Assembly: GCA_017997315.1 (NCBI GenBank)
Contig: JAGOFF010000020.1
Location: 1 to 18,080 of the forward strand
Direction: 5' to 3'
DNA length: 18,080 nucleotides
Origin: Clostridia bacterium
GTDB lineage: Bacteria; Bacillota; Clostridia; Saccharofermentanales; UBA5734
Position numbers and translations under genes: made by a program. Under the pieces are notes generated by a model, which made no database searches, was not told the DNA's origin, and saw only the letters and a program-made list of their open reading frames with translations. Of the stretch, positions 16,402 to 18,080 are shown piece after piece; the stretch's first letter is position 1; every line of letters starts with the position of its first letter.

Positions 16402-16890
16402 TCAAACCTCCTTGTACTTCGCGAGGATGGCCGGAATTTCTCCCGGGGTCAACCTGCCGTACACGTCGTCGTCGATCATGATGACCGGAGCGAGCCCGCA
16501 GGCGCCGACGCACCGGCAGGCGTTGATCGAGAACTTGTAATCGGGAGTGCACTCTCCGGTCTTGATGCCCAGGTTTTCCTGGATGGCGTCGAGAACCTTG
16601 CTTGCGCCTTTGACATAACAGGCGGTGCCCAGGCAGGCGTTGATCTGGTGTTCGCCTTTCGGATTGAGTGTGAAGAAAGAATAGAAAGTGATGATGCCGT
16701 AGACTTCGGCGACGGAAACACCCAGACCCTCCGCCACAACGCGCTGCACTTCCAACGGCAGATAGCCGTAGATCGACTGCGCCTGCTGGAGTACGCTCAT
16801 CATCGCTTTTCTGCCGTCCGCCTTGTGAGCGGCCACGACAGCATTCAGTTTTTTACGTTTTTCGTTGTCGGACATAATGTTTGCACCCAT
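16402..16890 (-). CDS. hydC: NuoE-like [2Fe-2S] hydrogenase subunit HydC
   Basis: A 162-aa thioredoxin-fold [2Fe-2S] protein like the 24-kDa subunit of complex I and the HydC subunit of bifurcating hydrogenases; it relays electrons near HydB. Cluster ligands are C86 and C91 (ACLGTAC) and C127 and C131 (CVGAC). The N-terminal helical part contains YGYLPLEVQRVVAEGLGV and YGIITFYSFF, typical of the family. The frame continues far upstream, but the ATG at 16888-16890 is chosen for its GGGAGGTGA 8 bases before it; a second ATG five codons later is possible but has a weaker context. It is the first gene of the operon, with hydB following after 3 bases. Confidence 0.95.
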   Translation of the reverse strand: MGANIMSDNEKRKKLNAVVAAHKADGRKAMMSVLQQAQSIYGYLPLEVQRVVAEGLGVSVAEVYGIITFYSFFTLNPKGEHQINACLGTACYVKGASKVLDAIQENLGIKTGECTPDYKFSINACRCVGACGLAPVIMIDDDVYGRLTPGEIPAILAKYKEV

Positions 16891-16942
16891 GAATGGACTC
16901 ACCTCCCGACATAATACGATATCACCTGCCTTCTGTTTGGGC

Positions 16943-16958
16943 AATGCAAATTTGCATT
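16943..16958. promoter_or_regulatory. Perfect 16-bp palindrome, candidate operator upstream of hydC
   Basis: AATGCAAATTTGCATT reads identically on both strands and lies 53 bases upstream of the hydC start, in the 162-base divergent region between hydC and the pseudouridine synthase gene. It touches a possible hydC -35 element (TTGCCC, with a weak TATCGT 17 bases on). It does not match the Rex consensus I know for redox control of hydrogenases. A dimeric regulator site is a reasonable inference. A six-base stem with a T run on the plus strand is an alternative, but no plus-strand gene precedes it. Confidence 0.45.
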
Positions 16959-17017
16959 TTTTATCCTTGTTTTTTACTGATTCCATACTGCTTTTCGGCA
17001 CACATCCGCGGTCGTCC

Positions 17018-17046
17018 TTGCGGTGCATGACGGGTCGGCATAGAAT
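17018..17046 (+). promoter_or_regulatory. Candidate promoter of the plus-strand pseudouridine synthase, leaderless
   Basis: TTGCGG (17018-17023) and TAGAAT (17041-17046) are 17 bases apart, the optimum for sigma-A. The -10 box matches consensus at 5 of 6 positions, the -35 box at 3. The expected start of transcription, about 7 bases after the -10 box, falls on the A of the ATG at 17053. No Shine-Dalgarno sequence is visible before this ATG, in contrast to most other genes here. Confidence 0.55.
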
Positions 17047-17052
17047 ACCGTC

Positions 17053-17964
17053 ATGATTCTGGAGTATCTTGTCCTGCCGTCGGACGACGGAAAACGGGCG
17101 GTCGACATCCTGTGTTCCAGCACGGGCATGTCCCGGCTGCTGGCAAAAAAGGTGCGGCTGTACGGCAGCCTTCTTGTGGACGGCGTTCCTGCACGCATGA
17201 TCGATCCGGTTCGGGCGGGACAGACGATCCGGGCAACCTTCGGCAAAGAGTCGAACGGCTGCCGGCTGCTCCCTGTGGACGGTGTCGAGGTCCTGTATGC
17301 GGACGACTGGATCGTCGTGGTCCACAAACCTCCTGGGATGGTTACGCATCCCACCTATCTCCACGGGACGGACGGACTCACCACACGGCTCAGTCCGGAC
17401 CCCCTCCACCCGGTCAACCGACTGGACCGGGACACATCGGGTCTGGTGGTTCTCGCCGTAAACGGACATGCGCACCATGTCCTGATCCGATCGGCCATGG
17501 AGAAAAGGTACATCGGGATCGTGCACGGCGTGTTCGATCCACCGGCCGGAAGGATCGACGCACCCATCGGCCGGTTTCCGGACAGCATCATGGAACGGAT
17601 CGTGGTCTCTTCCGGTTCCGGACAGGAGGCGGCGACGCGGTATGAAACCGTGCGGATTCTCGCGGGCGGCTGCTCGGTGGTCCGCTTCCGGCTGGAAACG
17701 GGCAGGACGCACCAGATCCGCGTCCATTGCCGCCATGCGGGACATGCGCTGGTCGGGGACAGCCTGTACCCGGACCGCAAAGGACATGACGGACGCTGGA
17801 ATCCCGACTGGTTGGACAGGACCATCGGCCGGCAGGCGCTTCATGCCTCCGAAACCATCCTGATCCATCCCCGGACGCGGCAGGAAATGTCCTTCTATGC
17901 CGGTTTGCCGGAGGATATGACCCGGCTCATCCGATTGGCGGATCTCCCGCCTGCGTCCGTTTGA
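17053..17964 (+). CDS. RluA-family pseudouridine synthase (second copy)
   Basis: A 303-aa RluA-superfamily enzyme. The N-terminal region (about 14-65) looks like a degenerate S4 domain (SRLLAKKVRLYGSLLVDG). The catalytic motif is NRLDRDTSG (122-130) with D125 as the expected nucleophile; Asn replaces the usual His before Arg, a variation I know from other Firmicutes members. Later GRTHQIRVHCRHAGHALVGDSLYP and the C-terminal QALHA match the family. Its RNA target cannot be assigned. It is transcribed alone, divergent from hydC, and its last 38 bases overlap the convergent recN-like gene. The ATG has no ribosome-binding site but is placed where a predicted promoter would start transcription. 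It is clearly a distant paralogue of rluD at 7433-8332, not a recent copy. Confidence 0.9.
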   Translation: MILEYLVLPSDDGKRAVDILCSSTGMSRLLAKKVRLYGSLLVDGVPARMIDPVRAGQTIRATFGKESNGCRLLPVDGVEVLYADDWIVVVHKPPGMVTHPTYLHGTDGLTTRLSPDPLHPVNRLDRDTSGLVVLAVNGHAHHVLIRSAMEKRYIGIVHGVFDPPAGRIDAPIGRFPDSIMERIVVSSGSGQEAATRYETVRILAGGCSVVRFRLETGRTHQIRVHCRHAGHALVGDSLYPDRKGHDGRWNPDWLDRTIGRQALHASETILIHPRTRQEMSFYAGLPEDMTRLIRLADLPPASV

Positions 17965-18080
17965 CGGCTTCCGCCTCTTCCCGGAGCTGTGCGGCCAGTG
18001 CCAGCGCTTCGTTCCGTACGGCACCGCCCGACAGGAGACGGGCGATTTCCTCCCGCCGGCCGTTTTCTTCCAGCATATCC
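17927..18080 (-). CDS. recN: Probable DNA repair protein RecN, C-terminal 50 residues (cut by window edge)
   Basis: A minus-strand frame runs from the right edge to a TGA at 17927-17929. It encodes a short fragment containing GRREEIARLLSGG followed by ALALAAQLREEAE, which resembles the conserved C-terminal end of RecN, an SMC-like double-strand break repair ATPase. All catalytic parts would lie outside the window, so the name rests on this one motif. The end overlaps the convergent pseudouridine synthase gene by 38 bases. The fragment is too short for the gene to be confirmed here. Confidence 0.65.
   Translation of the reverse strand, partial: DMLEENGRREEIARLLSGGAVRNEALALAAQLREEAEAVKRTQAGDPPIG

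Noticed and set aside
14821..16914. Plus-strand open frame of 697 codons opposite hydB and hydC
   Set aside because: Antisense to clearly coding hydrogenase genes with intact cluster motifs; composition is that expected from the codon bias of the other strand.
16943..16962. Palindrome before hydC as a plus-strand terminator
   Set aside because: It has a weak six-base stem once a loop is allowed, and no plus-strand gene lies upstream to be terminated; an operator is the better reading.
16891..18024. Long N-terminal extension of hydC in the same frame
   Set aside because: The extension crosses the antisense of the pseudouridine synthase and the intergenic region; the ATG at 16890 has a strong ribosome-binding site and gives the normal HydC length.
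1..18080. CRISPR array, insertion sequence, tRNA or rRNA genes
   Set aside because: I looked for regularly spaced repeats, transposase-like proteins, terminal inverted repeats and tRNA-like cloverleaf ends in the gaps and saw none. A tRNAscan or covariance-model search would be decisive.

Overview
The window reads as a GC-rich, strictly anaerobic Firmicute of the Clostridia type. The evidence is a clostridial NADH-linked [FeFe]-hydrogenase operon (hydC-hydB-hydA), the Firmicutes pairing of RNase Y with YmdB, the conserved phoH-pgpH-ybeY-era-recO block, Shine-Dalgarno sequences close to GGAGG, and a sigma-A type promoter. Third codon positions are strongly G/C, which is why long antisense reading frames appear opposite several genes; I treat those as artefacts. 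I cannot name a genus.

Layout. At the left edge is the 3' end of a plus-strand DinG/XPD-type helicase (2-634), convergent with recO. From about 11224 down to 645 the minus strand carries ten tightly packed genes that look like one transcription unit: ymdB, an orphan OppA-like lipoprotein, lspA, rluD, two DUF881 membrane/coiled-coil proteins, phoH, pgpH, ybeY, era and recO (eleven counting both DUF881 genes). Neighbouring genes overlap or are separated by only a few bases, apart from one 39-base gap before phoH. Upstream, rny has its own promoter (TTGACG-17-TACAAT) and a hairpin terminator before ymdB. Further right is the minus-strand hydCBA operon with a 13-bp hairpin terminator. Divergent from hydC is a plus-strand RluA-family pseudouridine synthase whose predicted promoter implies a leaderless mRNA. 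Its 3' end overlaps the 3' end of a minus-strand gene, probably recN, cut by the right edge.

How the genes work together. The long unit mixes RNA decay and ribosome biogenesis (YbeY, Era, RluD, PhoH; RNase Y nearby), nucleotide signalling (PgpH for c-di-AMP; YmdB), lipoprotein maturation (LspA beside a lipoprotein) and DNA repair (RecO). The hyd operon encodes the three subunits of an electron-bifurcating hydrogenase that would make H2 from NADH plus reduced ferredoxin, or run in reverse.

I see no CRISPR array, insertion sequence, tRNA, rRNA or obvious mobile element, and no clear undescribed system. The points most worth a second look are the short HydB, the Ser in the HydA H-cluster motif, the leaderless pseudouridine synthase promoter, the perfect 16-bp palindrome before hydC, the unclear RNase Y start codon, and the tandem DUF881 genes in the phoH neighbourhood.
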